A stretch of 64,000 bases of DNA from contig NZ_NIZW01000002.1 of NCBI RefSeq assembly GCF_002727185.1, positions 124,001 to 188,000 on the forward strand, written 5' to 3'. The DNA is from Rhodopirellula bahusiensis. Lineage in GTDB: Bacteria; Planctomycetota; Planctomycetia; Pirellulales; Pirellulaceae. Shown here piece after piece: positions 53,809-63,730 of this stretch; within the stretch, counting starts at the first letter, position 1; each line of letters opens with the position of its first letter. The notes under the pieces were generated by a model. That model ran no database searches and was not told where the DNA came from. It saw only the letters and a program-made list of their open reading frames with translations. Position numbers and translations under genes: made by a program.

Positions 53809-56800
53809 TCAGCGACCCGGATCAAATCCGGTTTGGGCGATCTCTTCTTCCTCTTGGATGATGATCCGAGGTGTGACCATCATCATCAAGCTACTCGACT
53901 GACGACCGACCGCGGTGTTGCGGAACAATCGGCTGACGTAAGGGATCTTGCTCAGGAACGGAACGCCACGTTCGTTGCGGCCTTCGCTCATTCGTTTGAT
54001 CCCACCAAGAAGAATCGTGCCGCCATCGGGAACACTCACGGTCGTGTTGACTGTGGTGATGGCAAACGTCGGTTGCTGAACCGTCGTGCCTTGCGTGACG
54101 CTTTCTTCTTCTTGTTCGTCTTCTTCATCGATCACGCCGTCACCGTTGGTGTCAACGTTGCGATTACTGGTGTTGCGAGTCGTCGAGTTGCCTTGGAAGG
54201 TGAACTCGTTGACTTCGCCAATTTGGCTGAAGGTTGGAATCAGCGTCAGGCGAACGAATCGTTTGTCTTCACTAACAACACCTTGCACGTTCAGTCGTGT
54301 GCCTTCGTCGAGAACGACGATGACCGGCTGCTGTGCGACGGCAAAGTCACCGACGACTGGAACGATACTGGTCACAAACGGTCGCGATGTCTGGTCTTGG
54401 ATCGACGCGATCTGACCATCGAACAGCGTCACCTTAGGTGCCTGCATCACATTCGTACGACTGTCACCCTGAGCGGCTTGCAAGAAGAAGTAAGCTTCGA
54501 TGTCGCTCAAGATCGCAAACCCGAGGGTCGAGATCGCACCAGGGTCAGCACCAAAGGGTGGTGTCACACCGCTGCTGTTGTTGTCGAATCGAATGTCGAG
54601 GTCAGCCGTTGGCGTTCCATCGGCGTCCAAACCGATCGTGATTTCAGGTCCGCTGTCATCGCCTGGCAAACCAGGTGCGTTGTCATCGAACTGCAAGTCA
54701 AAGTCGATGCCGATTTGCTCGAAGAACGTGTCAGACAATGTGATGAAGCGAACTTCGATCGTGATCTGCAAGTTCTGCAGACGACGAAGCGATTCCAACA
54801 AGTCAACAATCTGATCGTGCACATCACTGGTCGTGCTGACAACCAGCGACAAGTTTTGTGGGTACGGTGCCATCGTGCCGACGCCACCGAGGGCTTCCCA
54901 CGATTCAGGTTCAATCGTCGTTTGAATCAACTGCATCAGTTGGCTGAAGTCAGCCATCGACTGACCACCCAAACCACCCATTCCGCTGGGCGAACCCAAG
55001 CCTCCGGCCGAACCGTAGCTGCCACCAGTGTTGTACTGGCCCAGCATGTTGGGGCTCATCGACCCGGTGGAATTGTTGCCGGCAAAAGCACCCAATCCCG
55101 ACGCCGAGACAGGCACAACTTGAACGTCCGTGTGCGGGTTGATCATTTGGTAGGCGTTTCGCAACGCACCACGCAAACCATCGTCGTAACCCGCGACGAA
55201 GTTTGGAATCGGTGTGACGAGGTCAGCGACTCGATAGGTGTGAGGAATGACCATCGATCGACGAGCGTCTTTGCTGGTCACGTTCAACACTTCATTGTCG
55301 ATGACGTGAGTCAGGTCGAGATCGCCCAAGATAATGTTCAGAGCACTCTCAAGCGAGATTCGCGTGGAGATATTCTGCGAAACCGGGGTCTCGCGGTTCA
55401 AACGAATCGCGGCCAAGGCTCGGTTGTCGATCACGATCGGCACGCCGGTCATGTTTGACAAGTCATCCAGGACTTCGCCGAGTGGGCGGTCACGGTATTT
55501 GACTTCGACTTCCGTCGCGAGTTTGCGTTTGATCTCTTGTTCGCGAGGGGTGAGGCTGGTTTCAGCGTTGCCTTGCAAACGTCTCCGCGAGAGTTCTTCC
55601 CAGGAACGAATTTCGGGGAAGGCAAACGGGCGGTCAGGATCGCCAGGCACAGCTGCTTGACCGATGGCCAGCATTTCACGAACAAAGCCGTCTTCAGAAC
55701 CCGCTTTGATTTCCTCATCCATTTGGATGCGGACGCCCATGCGGCTGCTGTGGAACATGCTTTGAGCGATGGGCGAACCAGGTTTCAGCTCACCCACTTG
55801 CTTGGCAATCACTTCGGCTTCGTTGAAGCGACGATCGTCCATCAAGTCGTTGAAGGTCTCGACCAGCGATGAAATTTCATCGTCGATGCGAACTTCTTTC
55901 GCTGCGTCGGTTGCCATTTCGGAACGAACCGCTTCGTTGGCGAGGTCCAGTTGGATCTCGGCGCGATGCTGTTCGACATAAGTTCGTTGATCCGACAACG
56001 CACGGTCGACCATGGCCGCCAGCGATGCCTTGGATGCTTCATCAATGCTGGCACCATCCACGCGACGACGAAGACGTTCGAGGTCGTCGACGGCATCCAT
56101 TGGTGCGGTGGTGCGTTTCTCGTTGGCCTTCGACAATTCCGTCGTGATCTCGCGATACAGTCGACGGGTTTGCTGTTGGGCTTCGAGTTCCGCTTTGTCC
56201 ATCGCGGACAAAGGTTGGCCAGCGGTTGGCGAAGGCAAGCGAGACGGTTGCAACAACGTCAACTTGTCTTGCAGTGCACGACGAGTTTGCGTGTCGAGCT
56301 CGGACTCAAACGTCCATGCTTTGACGAACGCTTGGCGTGCTTCTGTTTTCTTGCCTTGCGACAGCAGGTCCATTCCTTCACGGAACAGACGGTCGCCATC
56401 GGAATTCCCAAGCGGCATTGCTGCTTGAACTTGCGAGATGCCACCGGGAGCCGAGCTAGCACCACCGGCTTGTTGCACCATGAAAGGTGCTCCGGCAGTG
56501 GCTTGACCACTGGTTTGCATGATCGGGTTGGCGGCTTCCTTGGCCAAAGCGTTCAGATCCAAACCGGTCCGGCGAGCGGCGGCTTGAGTATCAAGAAGCA
56601 ATTGCCACGGACGAGCGTCGCCGGGTTGGAATTCATGCTCTTTCAATCCGAAGGATTGGGCCTGGTTGGCCGACAAATAAGCATTCTTTACATCGCCTTT
56701 GTCCAGCGCGGCTCGACCGGCGGCAACCAATCGCAACGTTTCCGTGCGACGGATAGCCAACGGCAACGAAGCAGGCGTTTCTTTCGAAGTCGCAGCAGCT

Positions 56801-56994
56801 TTCGCGGACGAGTCGGCGGGAGGCAATGAGAACTGGGCCGATGCGTTCGGGACTGCGACCGCGGTCGACAGCAACGAAGCAATGGACAATGACACGAGCG
56901 GCCGGGTGACCTTGTGTCGCCATTGAGATTCCAGCGTCGACAACAATGTCTCCTTGGCGGAAACTTTGGTCGGCGCGGTCATCGAATGACCCAT
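53809..56994 (-). CDS. Secretin-family outer-membrane protein with long N-terminal helical region
   Basis: About 1061 residues from the ATG at 56994, preceded by AAGGAC; ATG 56982 is the alternative and the frame reaches 57060. A signal peptide (PLVSLSIASLLSTAVAVPNAS) starts the protein. Residues ~70-480 are helical with TPR-like segments (LRLVAAGRAALDKGDVKNAYL, LFREGMDLLSQGKKTEARQA). An STN/N0-like module lies near 490-600 (LGEVLDDLSNMTGVPIVIDN), and the secretin core near 735-1050 (IEVRFITLSDTFFEQIG, VPDGGTILLGGIKRM, VPFLSKIPYVSRLF, SLMMMVTPRIII). Unlike the 44.5-kb secretin it has few N-modules. It is a different paralogue of the same outer-membrane channel class. Confidence 0.9.
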   Translation of the reverse strand: MGHSMTAPTKVSAKETLLSTLESQWRHKVTRPLVSLSIASLLSTAVAVPNASAQFSLPPADSSAKAAATSKETPASLPLAIRRTETLRLVAAGRAALDKGDVKNAYLSANQAQSFGLKEHEFQPGDARPWQLLLDTQAAARRTGLDLNALAKEAANPIMQTSGQATAGAPFMVQQAGGASSAPGGISQVQAAMPLGNSDGDRLFREGMDLLSQGKKTEARQAFVKAWTFESELDTQTRRALQDKLTLLQPSRLPSPTAGQPLSAMDKAELEAQQQTRRLYREITTELSKANEKRTTAPMDAVDDLERLRRRVDGASIDEASKASLAAMVDRALSDQRTYVEQHRAEIQLDLANEAVRSEMATDAAKEVRIDDEISSLVETFNDLMDDRRFNEAEVIAKQVGELKPGSPIAQSMFHSSRMGVRIQMDEEIKAGSEDGFVREMLAIGQAAVPGDPDRPFAFPEIRSWEELSRRRLQGNAETSLTPREQEIKRKLATEVEVKYRDRPLGEVLDDLSNMTGVPIVIDNRALAAIRLNRETPVSQNISTRISLESALNIILGDLDLTHVIDNEVLNVTSKDARRSMVIPHTYRVADLVTPIPNFVAGYDDGLRGALRNAYQMINPHTDVQVVPVSASGLGAFAGNNSTGSMSPNMLGQYNTGGSYGSAGGLGSPSGMGGLGGQSMADFSQLMQLIQTTIEPESWEALGGVGTMAPYPQNLSLVVSTTSDVHDQIVDLLESLRRLQNLQITIEVRFITLSDTFFEQIGIDFDLQFDDNAPGLPGDDSGPEITIGLDADGTPTADLDIRFDNNSSGVTPPFGADPGAISTLGFAILSDIEAYFFLQAAQGDSRTNVMQAPKVTLFDGQIASIQDQTSRPFVTSIVPVVGDFAVAQQPVIVVLDEGTRLNVQGVVSEDKRFVRLTLIPTFSQIGEVNEFTFQGNSTTRNTSNRNVDTNGDGVIDEEDEQEEESVTQGTTVQQPTFAITTVNTTVSVPDGGTILLGGIKRMSEGRNERGVPFLSKIPYVSRLFRNTAVGRQSSSLMMMVTPRIIIQEEEEIAQTGFDPGR

Positions 56995-57559
56995 TTCGTC
57001 CTTGGTCTGTCCCTCGGGACACGACCGGTTCCGCCTTGGCGGATGATACGAGCGGTTCAACGCGACTCTCCTTCTTCGCGTGAGACATGAAATCCATAAA
57101 GTGCAGGAAAGCTCTCGCCCAGGCTCACCTCAGGTGGACTGGTTGTCGGCCGTGAACATCGAAATGTTCCGCGTTTCGAACTGGTCTCCCCGGTCGAATT
57201 CCATCCTCGTGACGGAAAACACCCAATGAGTCAGCACGAAAACCTTCCTAGCGAGGTTGGCAATACGAATTGCGGACAACCAGTGTCAACACGGCTTTGA
57301 CCGATCAAATCGAATTTTTGTCAACCGGAAAATGCGATTCACGCATGAAACTGTCGGCCGAAATCTGAGAGCGGCAGGATCCGGCAGCGAAGACCCCCGA
57401 AAAGGCCGTGACGATCGCTAGATTCGCGATCGGGCAGAGTCGCATTCATCGTTCTTCCCCGCAGGAAACTCGATGAATGCGGATTCACGCAGTTTGCCGG
57501 ATTGATCACGCGTCGATCGATCCGGCGGAGTCAATCTGCGAACGTTCAGATGGTGGTGA
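56995..57559. other. Intergenic region with an inverted repeat
   Basis: 565 bp between the sugar isomerase stop and the secretin start (both minus). It should contain the secretin promoter. No gene recognised. Structured elements lie at 57412-57432 and 57441-57481. Confidence 0.5.
57412..57481. other. Two inverted repeats in the secretin upstream region
   Basis: CGATCGC (57412-57418) with GCGATCG (57426-57432), then a perfect 11-bp pair CGCATTCATCG (57441-57451) and CGATGAATGCG (57471-57481) that nests a further TTCC/GGAA pairing. No T-run on either strand, so an RNA structure or protein site is as likely as a terminator. Confidence 0.55.
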
Positions 57560-58591
57560 TCAGGCCAACCTGGGACGCTCTCGCCCCAGCATTCGATCCA
57601 GCGAATCGGAGGTTTGGTAGATCAACGCTTCCGGGAAGTGCGCGTACGGGTGAAAGTACTCGAACGTCAAATACCCGTCGTAGCCGATCGTGTCGAAGGC
57701 TTTCAAAACGGCCGGCCAGTTCGTCGTGCCATCCAGCAGCGGACGAAACGCTTCGAGCGAGTGATCGGATCCCTTCTTGGTGTACTCCTTCAAGTGCACG
57801 TTCTGAATTCGATCGCCCAGGATCGGAATCCAATGCTCCGGGAACTGATACTCCATGATGTTGCCGGTATCGAAGTGCACTCGCACGTGATCACTTTGGA
57901 AACTGTCGACGAACTCAGCCATCTCCATCGGCGACATCAAGAAACCGTTGAAGAAGATGTTTTCCATGTTCAGTTTGACGTTCAACTTCTCCGCCTGAGG
58001 AAGCAGTTTGCCAATGGCTTCGCGAGCCCGCCGGTCGCAGACGTCGTTGGGCGTTGGGTCGTGGTCTTCACGCCAAGGCATGTGAACCGCACCGGGGACG
58101 ACCAACAAGTTTTCCGTGCCCAGATCGTGTGCCGCCTGAGTCATCTTGCTCGCCAGTTCCATCCCACGGGCCCGTTCGGCCGGATCGTTGCTGGTCAGCG
58201 GATACGGCCAAAACAGAAACGAGCACAGACCGCTGATCGCGATGCCGATCTCGTCGGCCATCTTGCGGATCTCGGTGAATTCTTTGGTTCCTGATTTAGG
58301 TGACAGGTCACTGTCGAGATCGTAGTTCAGCTCGATGCCATCAAACCCGGCGTCCTTGGCCAGCTGCAAGCATTCCTTCAGCGACATCTTATCGGGGTAG
58401 GGAAACGCCCAAAGGTTGATCGACTTTTTGAACTGATACTTCGGTTGTGATTGTTTGAAAGGCGCAGCGGTCGCGATTGTGGTGGCTTGCGACGATCCCG
58501 CGGCGATGGCGGCGCTGCCAAATGCGGCGTAGCTCAGCCACTCACGACGATCGACGGCAGGTTTCGAGTTGGACTTGGGGTGGGATTTCAC
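57560..58591 (-). CDS. Tat-exported sugar phosphate isomerase/epimerase-like TIM barrel
   Basis: 343 residues. A twin-arginine-type signal ([23 protein letters not shown] followed by a hydrophobic stretch) precedes an AP-endonuclease-2-type barrel: [47 protein letters not shown] (Glu ligand), [11 protein letters not shown] (Asp), VHLKEY (His) and [10 protein letters not shown] (Glu). Family members isomerise or epimerise sugars with a divalent metal. Divergent from glnS. Confidence 0.92.
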   Translation of the reverse strand: MKSHPKSNSKPAVDRREWLSYAAFGSAAIAAGSSQATTIATAAPFKQSQPKYQFKKSINLWAFPYPDKMSLKECLQLAKDAGFDGIELNYDLDSDLSPKSGTKEFTEIRKMADEIGIAISGLCSFLFWPYPLTSNDPAERARGMELASKMTQAAHDLGTENLLVVPGAVHMPWREDHDPTPNDVCDRRAREAIGKLLPQAEKLNVKLNMENIFFNGFLMSPMEMAEFVDSFQSDHVRVHFDTGNIMEYQFPEHWIPILGDRIQNVHLKEYTKKGSDHSLEAFRPLLDGTTNWPAVLKAFDTIGYDGYLTFEYFHPYAHFPEALIYQTSDSLDRMLGRERPRLA

Positions 58592-58752
58592 GAGGCGGGT
58601 TCCTTTTCAACATCAGGGTCAATGGAGGGTGGAACCAGCGTAACCGAACCGAATGTCAGCGTTGTGGATTGGCCGCAAATCCTACCCTTTCAACGTTTTG
58701 GCAATCGCGTCACAATGCGATCTCCCTTGATCCTTTGAACCGGCGAATTGAC

Positions 58753-60459
58753 GTGAACGCACCCGAACCATCCGACTCGGCCACCCCAGATAAAACGCCG
58801 TCGAAGCACTTCATTCGCCAAGCGATTGATGCTGACTTGGAAGCCGGACGCTTTGACGGAGTTGCCACGCGATTCCCGCCGGAACCCAATGGTTACCTCC
58901 ACATTGGACACGCGAAAAGTATTTGCCTGAACTTTGGTTTGGCCAAAGACATGGGCGGCACATGCAACCTGCGATTTGATGACACTAACCCCGTCAAAGA
59001 AGACACCGAGTACGTTGAGTCCATCCAAGACGACGTGCGTTGGTTGGGGTTTGAGTGGGACAACTTGCATTTCGCCAGCGACTACTTCGACCAACTTTAT
59101 GATTGGGCGGAACAACTGGTCAAAGACGGCAAGGCTTACGTTTGCGACTTGAACGCCGAAGAGACTCGTGCCTACCGCGGCACGCTCACCGAACCCGGTA
59201 AAGACTCACCGCATCGCGATCGCACTCCGGAAGAAAACCTGGAGCTCTTGCGAGCGATGAAGGCTGGCAAGTTCAAGGACGGCGAGAAGACGTTGCGAGC
59301 CAAGATCGACATGGCGGCGCCGAACATCAATCTTCGTGATCCGGTGATGTACCGGATCACGCACGTGCCTCACCATCGCACCGGCGACAAGTGGTGCATC
59401 TATCCGATGTACGACTGGGCACACGGTCAATCGGACTCGTTGGAAAAGATCACATTCTCGATTTGCACACTCGAGTTCGAGCACCATCGGCCGCTTTACA
59501 ATTGGTACTGCGAGAACCTTGGCATCCATCATCCTCGCCAAATCGAGTTCGCTCGTCTGAACATGACTTTCACCGTCATGAGCAAACGGAAACTCTTGCA
59601 ACTGGTGAAGGAAAACCACGTGACCGGTTGGGACGATCCTCGAATGCCGACCTTGGTCGGTTTGCGTCGTCGCGGTTACACGCCCGAGTCCATTCGTGCG
59701 TTCTGCGCCGATATCGGTGTGGCCAAGTTCAACAGCACGATCGATGTCATTCGTTTGGAAAACTCAGTTCGCGAACACCTCAATTCGGTCGCGTCGCGGC
59801 GGATGGCGGTTTTGAATCCGATCAAGCTCACCATCACGAACTGGCCCGAGGGCAAAGTCGAGAAGATGAACGCGATCAACAATCCCGAAGACGAATCCGC
59901 CGGCAGCCGCGAAATTCCATTCAGTGGTGAGCTGTACATCGAGACCGAAGATTTTCGCGAAGAGGCTCCTCGCAAGTTCTTCCGATTGAAGAAGGGCGGT
60001 TCGGTTCGTTTGCGTTCCGGCTACATCGTGGATTGTCACGACGTGGTGAAGGACGACGATGGGAATGTCACCGAAGTCTTGTGCACCTACGATCCGGAAA
60101 CCAAGAGCGGCGAAGACACCTCCGGTCGCAAAGTCAAAGGCACGATCCACTGGGTCAGTCGTGAGCATGCCCGAAAGGTGACCGTTCGCAATTACGACCG
60201 TCTGTTCAAAGTCGAAAACCCGGATGCGTCCTCGGACACGGGATCGTTCCTGGATCACTTGAACCCAGACTCACTGACGACATTAACCGCCCATGTGGAA
60301 CCATCACTGGCGGAGGCCGCCGTGGGCGATCGCGTGCAGTTCGAACGACTGGGGTATTACGTCGTCGATCCCGATTCGACCGATGGCGAGCTCGTTTTCA
60401 ATCGCATCGTTCCGTTGCGTGATACTTGGGGAAAGATCGAGGCGAAGGGGAAGAAGTAG
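58753..60459 (+). CDS. glnS: Glutaminyl-tRNA synthetase
   Basis: 568 residues from the GTG at 58753 ([12 protein letters not shown]), chosen because GlnRS homology begins within 20 residues and the upstream extension is not conserved-looking. Class I motifs: [15 protein letters not shown] near 45-59, with the HIGH box, and VMSKRKL near 275 (KMSKS). The C-terminal anticodon-binding beta-barrels include LYIETEDF and [10 protein letters not shown]. Its presence shows that this organism charges Gln-tRNA directly rather than only through the Glu-tRNA amidotransferase route. Divergent from the sugar isomerase; convergent with the peptidase. Confidence 0.97.
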   Translation: MNAPEPSDSATPDKTPSKHFIRQAIDADLEAGRFDGVATRFPPEPNGYLHIGHAKSICLNFGLAKDMGGTCNLRFDDTNPVKEDTEYVESIQDDVRWLGFEWDNLHFASDYFDQLYDWAEQLVKDGKAYVCDLNAEETRAYRGTLTEPGKDSPHRDRTPEENLELLRAMKAGKFKDGEKTLRAKIDMAAPNINLRDPVMYRITHVPHHRTGDKWCIYPMYDWAHGQSDSLEKITFSICTLEFEHHRPLYNWYCENLGIHHPRQIEFARLNMTFTVMSKRKLLQLVKENHVTGWDDPRMPTLVGLRRRGYTPESIRAFCADIGVAKFNSTIDVIRLENSVREHLNSVASRRMAVLNPIKLTITNWPEGKVEKMNAINNPEDESAGSREIPFSGELYIETEDFREEAPRKFFRLKKGGSVRLRSGYIVDCHDVVKDDDGNVTEVLCTYDPETKSGEDTSGRKVKGTIHWVSREHARKVTVRNYDRLFKVENPDASSDTGSFLDHLNPDSLTTLTAHVEPSLAEAAVGDRVQFERLGYYVVDPDSTDGELVFNRIVPLRDTWGKIEAKGKK

Positions 60460-60474
60460 CTCGCCAGGAATTCT

Positions 60475-60538
60475 CCGTGGCCGGATCCGCCAGAATTTGG
60501 AAGCAAGTTTGCCGTAGCCGAATTCGCCAGAATTCGGA
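60475..60538. repeat. Tandem REP-like units between convergent genes
   Basis: Two 27-bp units, 60475-60501 and 60512-60538, match at 23 of 27 positions. The second is a palindrome with a GTAG foot, GTAGCCGAATTC-GCCA-GAATTCGG (begins 60514); the first is degenerate. A further partial CGCCAGGAATTCT precedes them in the glnS 3' region. Confidence 0.75.
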
Positions 60539-60630
60539 CTCGTTCGCATGGCGGACAGGCGCCGAGATTGCTCGGTGCCTGTTGAGTGATCGTTCAGTGC
60601 GGATCACAGGCTGGAAGCCTATGCCACTCT

Positions 60631-62163
60631 TTAGGTGAGGTCGTAGACTTGGCTGTAGCGGGTTCGCAGGCTTTGGATCAGCGGTTCGGCGGAGAGCGGT
60701 TTGCCGCTGGCTTGTTCGACCAGTTCGTCCGCGGTTCGCGTTCGTCCGAGCTGATGAACGTTCTTGACCAACCATTCTTGTAGCGGTGCAAAGTTCCCTT
60801 CCCGAACCATTGCATCAATGTCGCCGAGTGATTCTTTGGCAGCATCGTACAACTGTGCCGCGGCCAAATTCCCCAGCGTGTAAGTCGGGAAGTACCCGAT
60901 CAAGCCCGCGCTCCAGTGGACGTCTTGCAGCACGCCATCGGCGGCCGACGGTGGGCGAACCCCGATGACTTGTTCGTAAGCATCCGCCCATGCGACCGGC
61001 AAATCATCCGTCGATAGCTCGCCGCTGATGAGGGCTTGTTCCAGTTCAAATCGTACGATGATGTGCAGGTTGTACGTCGCCTCGTCGGCTTCGACGCGAA
61101 TCAGCGATGGCGAGACGGAATTGAAGCAGCGATGCAATTCCGCAGCGGTGGCATTGCCCAATTGCGCCGGGAAGCGTTGTTGGATCTGCGGGGTGAAGTG
61201 TTCCCAGAACGGCAGCGTTCGGCCGACGAGGTTTTCCCACATTCGTGATTGTGATTCGTGGATTCCCAACGACGCGTAGCTTCCCGGTGGCAATCCGAAC
61301 CAGTCGTCTCGCATGCCTTGTTCGTACAGTCCGTGGCCCGCCTCGTGCAGCGTTCCGAAGATGCTGGTCGGAAGAAAGTTGGGTTCGTAGCGAGTTAGGA
61401 TGCGGCAGTCAGAGGGGCCGATCGTTGTGCAAAATGGATGCGAAGTCTCATCCAGCCGACCTCGGTTGAAGTCAAAACCGATCGCTTTGGCGAGCACGTG
61501 CGAGAACGCTCGCTGTGCTTCGACAGGAAATTCCTGGGTGATCAGCGACGTGTCGACTTGTCGCGGTGAGTCTTTGATCTCGCCAATCAATGCCACCAGT
61601 TCGGTTCGCAAGTCGGCAAATGTTTTTGTGAGAGCGGCCGCTTTTGCACCTGGTTCGAATTCGTCCAGCAAGGCTTCGTAGACCGTTTGGTCATCGGTCT
61701 TCAGGAGTTCGCCAGTTTCCCGTTTGAGCGAAAGCATTTCATCCAGCACGGGCTGGAACATCGAATAGTCGTCGGCTTTGCGAGCGGCGTCCCATTGCCC
61801 TTGGCCGCGAACGCAACATGATGCGGTGCGTTGGACCAGGTCGCTGGGCAGTTTGCATTGCCGGCGGTAATCATCGGCGAGACATTTCAACGTCGCTCCG
61901 ATGTCACTGTGCGGATCGGATGCTGCGTCCCAGTCCGCAAGCGAAGCGAGTTGCTCTTCGATGACCGGGGCCGTTTGCAGGGTGTGCACCAACCCGCGCA
62001 GGTGAGCGACTTGTTCGGCGCGGTAGTCCGCTCCTCCGCGTGGCATTCCGGTGCGTTCATCCCATTCCAGCAAATCCGCGGTGGTGGACAGTTTGGCCGC
62101 ATCGCGAAAAGTTTGGCAAAGCGATTCGAAGGTGGCAGCGTGATCGTCGGTCGTTCGGCTCAT
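60631..62163 (-). CDS. Carboxypeptidase of family M32
   Basis: About 510 residues from the ATG at 62163 (MSRTTDDHAATF); the frame reaches 62220 but overlaps the terminator there. Length and order fit family M32: LLEWDERTGMP, then the zinc site LHEAGHGLYEQG (HExxH, His273 and Glu274), followed by GIHESQSRMWEN (third ligand Glu) and EADEATYNLHIIVRFELE. It removes C-terminal residues from peptides in the cytoplasm. Convergent with glnS, separated by the REP-like units. Confidence 0.95.
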   Translation of the reverse strand: MSRTTDDHAATFESLCQTFRDAAKLSTTADLLEWDERTGMPRGGADYRAEQVAHLRGLVHTLQTAPVIEEQLASLADWDAASDPHSDIGATLKCLADDYRRQCKLPSDLVQRTASCCVRGQGQWDAARKADDYSMFQPVLDEMLSLKRETGELLKTDDQTVYEALLDEFEPGAKAAALTKTFADLRTELVALIGEIKDSPRQVDTSLITQEFPVEAQRAFSHVLAKAIGFDFNRGRLDETSHPFCTTIGPSDCRILTRYEPNFLPTSIFGTLHEAGHGLYEQGMRDDWFGLPPGSYASLGIHESQSRMWENLVGRTLPFWEHFTPQIQQRFPAQLGNATAAELHRCFNSVSPSLIRVEADEATYNLHIIVRFELEQALISGELSTDDLPVAWADAYEQVIGVRPPSAADGVLQDVHWSAGLIGYFPTYTLGNLAAAQLYDAAKESLGDIDAMVREGNFAPLQEWLVKNVHQLGRTRTADELVEQASGKPLSAEPLIQSLRTRYSQVYDLT

Positions 62164-62177
62164 CGAGATGACTCCAT

Positions 62178-62210
62178 AAAAAATCCCCGGCACAAATGAA
62201 TGTGCCGGGG
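62178..62210 (-). terminator. Rho-independent terminator of the DUF1559 gene
   Basis: On the minus strand CCCCGGCACA-TTCATT-TGTGCCGGGG (62210 to 62185) is followed by A TTTTTT. It lies ~63 bp past the DUF1559 stop and within the 5' region of the peptidase gene's open frame. Confidence 0.92.
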
Positions 62211-62272
62211 ACGTTGCCATGTTCGCTGGCGTTTGGCAAGCCGAGGTCAGCGAGTTGGTATTCTACGTCAAC

Positions 62273-63463
62273 CTAGAAAATGTCGCCCGTATCGACGACT
62301 TCTTTGGACGCTCGAGTACCAAGTGCACCCCAGATGCCGTAGACGCTTTGGCTACCATCAATCAGCGGAGTTGATTGCTGATTTCCCGCATCGATGCTGT
62401 CGGTGATGAACTTGACGGCACCGTCGCCTAGCAAGACGTGAGCACCACCTTGGTGCCGGCTACTGCACGACGAGATGCCTTGGCTGGCGTCATCAGCCGA
62501 AAAGCAGTTCAGCGAGTTTGGTGGCTTGATGGTTTGGAACGAGGTGTACTGGATTCGACCGTCGGCCCAGCGTCCACCACGAATTTGGTTCCCGCCGCCC
62601 AAGTTGCCGGGCAGATCAGCATCGGGGAGCCAGAACTGAGGACGGGCTGGATCAACTCCGGGATCGCAAAATGCTGGATTGGTGATGACGTCTATCCCCG
62701 CGTTGAGTTGAAACTCAGCGATCAATTCGCGAGCACCGATTGTCGTCGCCACTTCACCCATGGCGATTGTGTTGGACAATCCGTCAAGGCAGTCTCGGAA
62801 TTTCAATTGATGCCGTGCCCAGAACATCCCTCGGTTTCGAGCTCGAGCCAGGGCTGCCCAGTTGGTGTTGTTTCCGGTCGCGCGGCCTTTGATGCCAGCT
62901 TGCCCGGTGGCGATACCGCCATCTTCGTAGTTGCCGCGTTCGTTGCGACCACCTGAGTGAACCAGTTCAATCGCGTCGCCAAGGCAAAAAGCAAAGTTGG
63001 ATCGGCCGAGTGCTGGCAGTCCCACGCCTGGGTCGCTGGGGCAGCGAAGGGTGGGGATGTTCGTCATCCAAGGTGGAAAGTCTGTCCGCCAAGGTCCTGG
63101 GTTAATCAGCATGCCTCCGCCAGGAGTTTGGTAAGGGTTGCTGACAACGTCCCAGATCGCTTGTTGTTCCATGAACGGCGTCAAACCGACCAGGCCGCTC
63201 AGATACAAGCGTTGCGTCAATGCGGAGTCGGCCGTGGTCGTGTAGTTCGCTCCCGTCATCTGCTGCGGCAATGTATTGAATGCCGAGTGATAGTTGTGGA
63301 CCGCAAGTCCCATCTGTTTGAAGTTGTTGCTGCAACTCATTCGGCGTGCCGCCTCGCGAGCGGCCTGGACCGCGGGCAACAGCAGCCCCACCAAAACGCC
63401 AATGATGGCGATCACCACCAGGAGCTCCACCAGCGTGAAGGCTCCTCTTTTCTTGCTGCTCAT
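62273..63463 (-). CDS. DUF1559 domain pseudopilin-like protein
   Basis: 396 residues. The signature [18 protein letters not shown] starts at about residue 9, followed by [19 protein letters not shown]. The late conserved block is [18 protein letters not shown]. The prepilin leader is short and clear. Same family as the 31.5-kb protein, roughly full length. A 53-residue lipoprotein gene lies 105 bp upstream on the same strand, mirroring the DUF1559-lipoprotein pairing at 31.5-33.1 kb. A terminator follows. Confidence 0.95.
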   Translation of the reverse strand: MSSKKRGAFTLVELLVVIAIIGVLVGLLLPAVQAAREAARRMSCSNNFKQMGLAVHNYHSAFNTLPQQMTGANYTTTADSALTQRLYLSGLVGLTPFMEQQAIWDVVSNPYQTPGGGMLINPGPWRTDFPPWMTNIPTLRCPSDPGVGLPALGRSNFAFCLGDAIELVHSGGRNERGNYEDGGIATGQAGIKGRATGNNTNWAALARARNRGMFWARHQLKFRDCLDGLSNTIAMGEVATTIGARELIAEFQLNAGIDVITNPAFCDPGVDPARPQFWLPDADLPGNLGGGNQIRGGRWADGRIQYTSFQTIKPPNSLNCFSADDASQGISSCSSRHQGGAHVLLGDGAVKFITDSIDAGNQQSTPLIDGSQSVYGIWGALGTRASKEVVDTGDIF

Positions 63464-63568
63464 GGGGAAAATTCTCTAAAGACATCGAGAAAGCTGATGA
63501 AATTGCCAAGTACGCCTCAAGCAATCAGCAGCCGGGAAAAAAAGGGAGGGATGGATCGGTTGCGATCG

Positions 63569-63730
63569 CTACTGGTCCATCTGTTCGAGGTAGGCCTGTT
63601 GTTCGGCCTCTTGTTCGGGAGTCATTTGGTTGGGGTCAGCCACCGTCTGCGAAGTGCTGGATGGACAGCCTGTAATCGCTAATGAAACCGCTACCAGAAT
63701 CAGAGCTGAAAGTCGCGGAAGAGTACTCAT
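63569..63730 (-). CDS. Small lipoprotein (53 residues)
   Basis: Translated by hand from the ATG at 63730 to the stop at 63569-63571. Sequence begins MSTLPRLSALILVAVSLAI and continues T-G-C, a lipobox (LAITGC) with Cys22. The remaining 31 residues are polar and acidic (MTPEQEAEQQAYLEQMDQ at the end). Too short for standard ORF thresholds, but the signal sequence is convincing and it is positioned like other DUF1559-linked lipoproteins. No family assignable. Confidence 0.7.
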   Translation of the reverse strand: MSTLPRLSALILVAVSLAITGCPSSTSQTVADPNQMTPEQEAEQQAYLEQMDQ

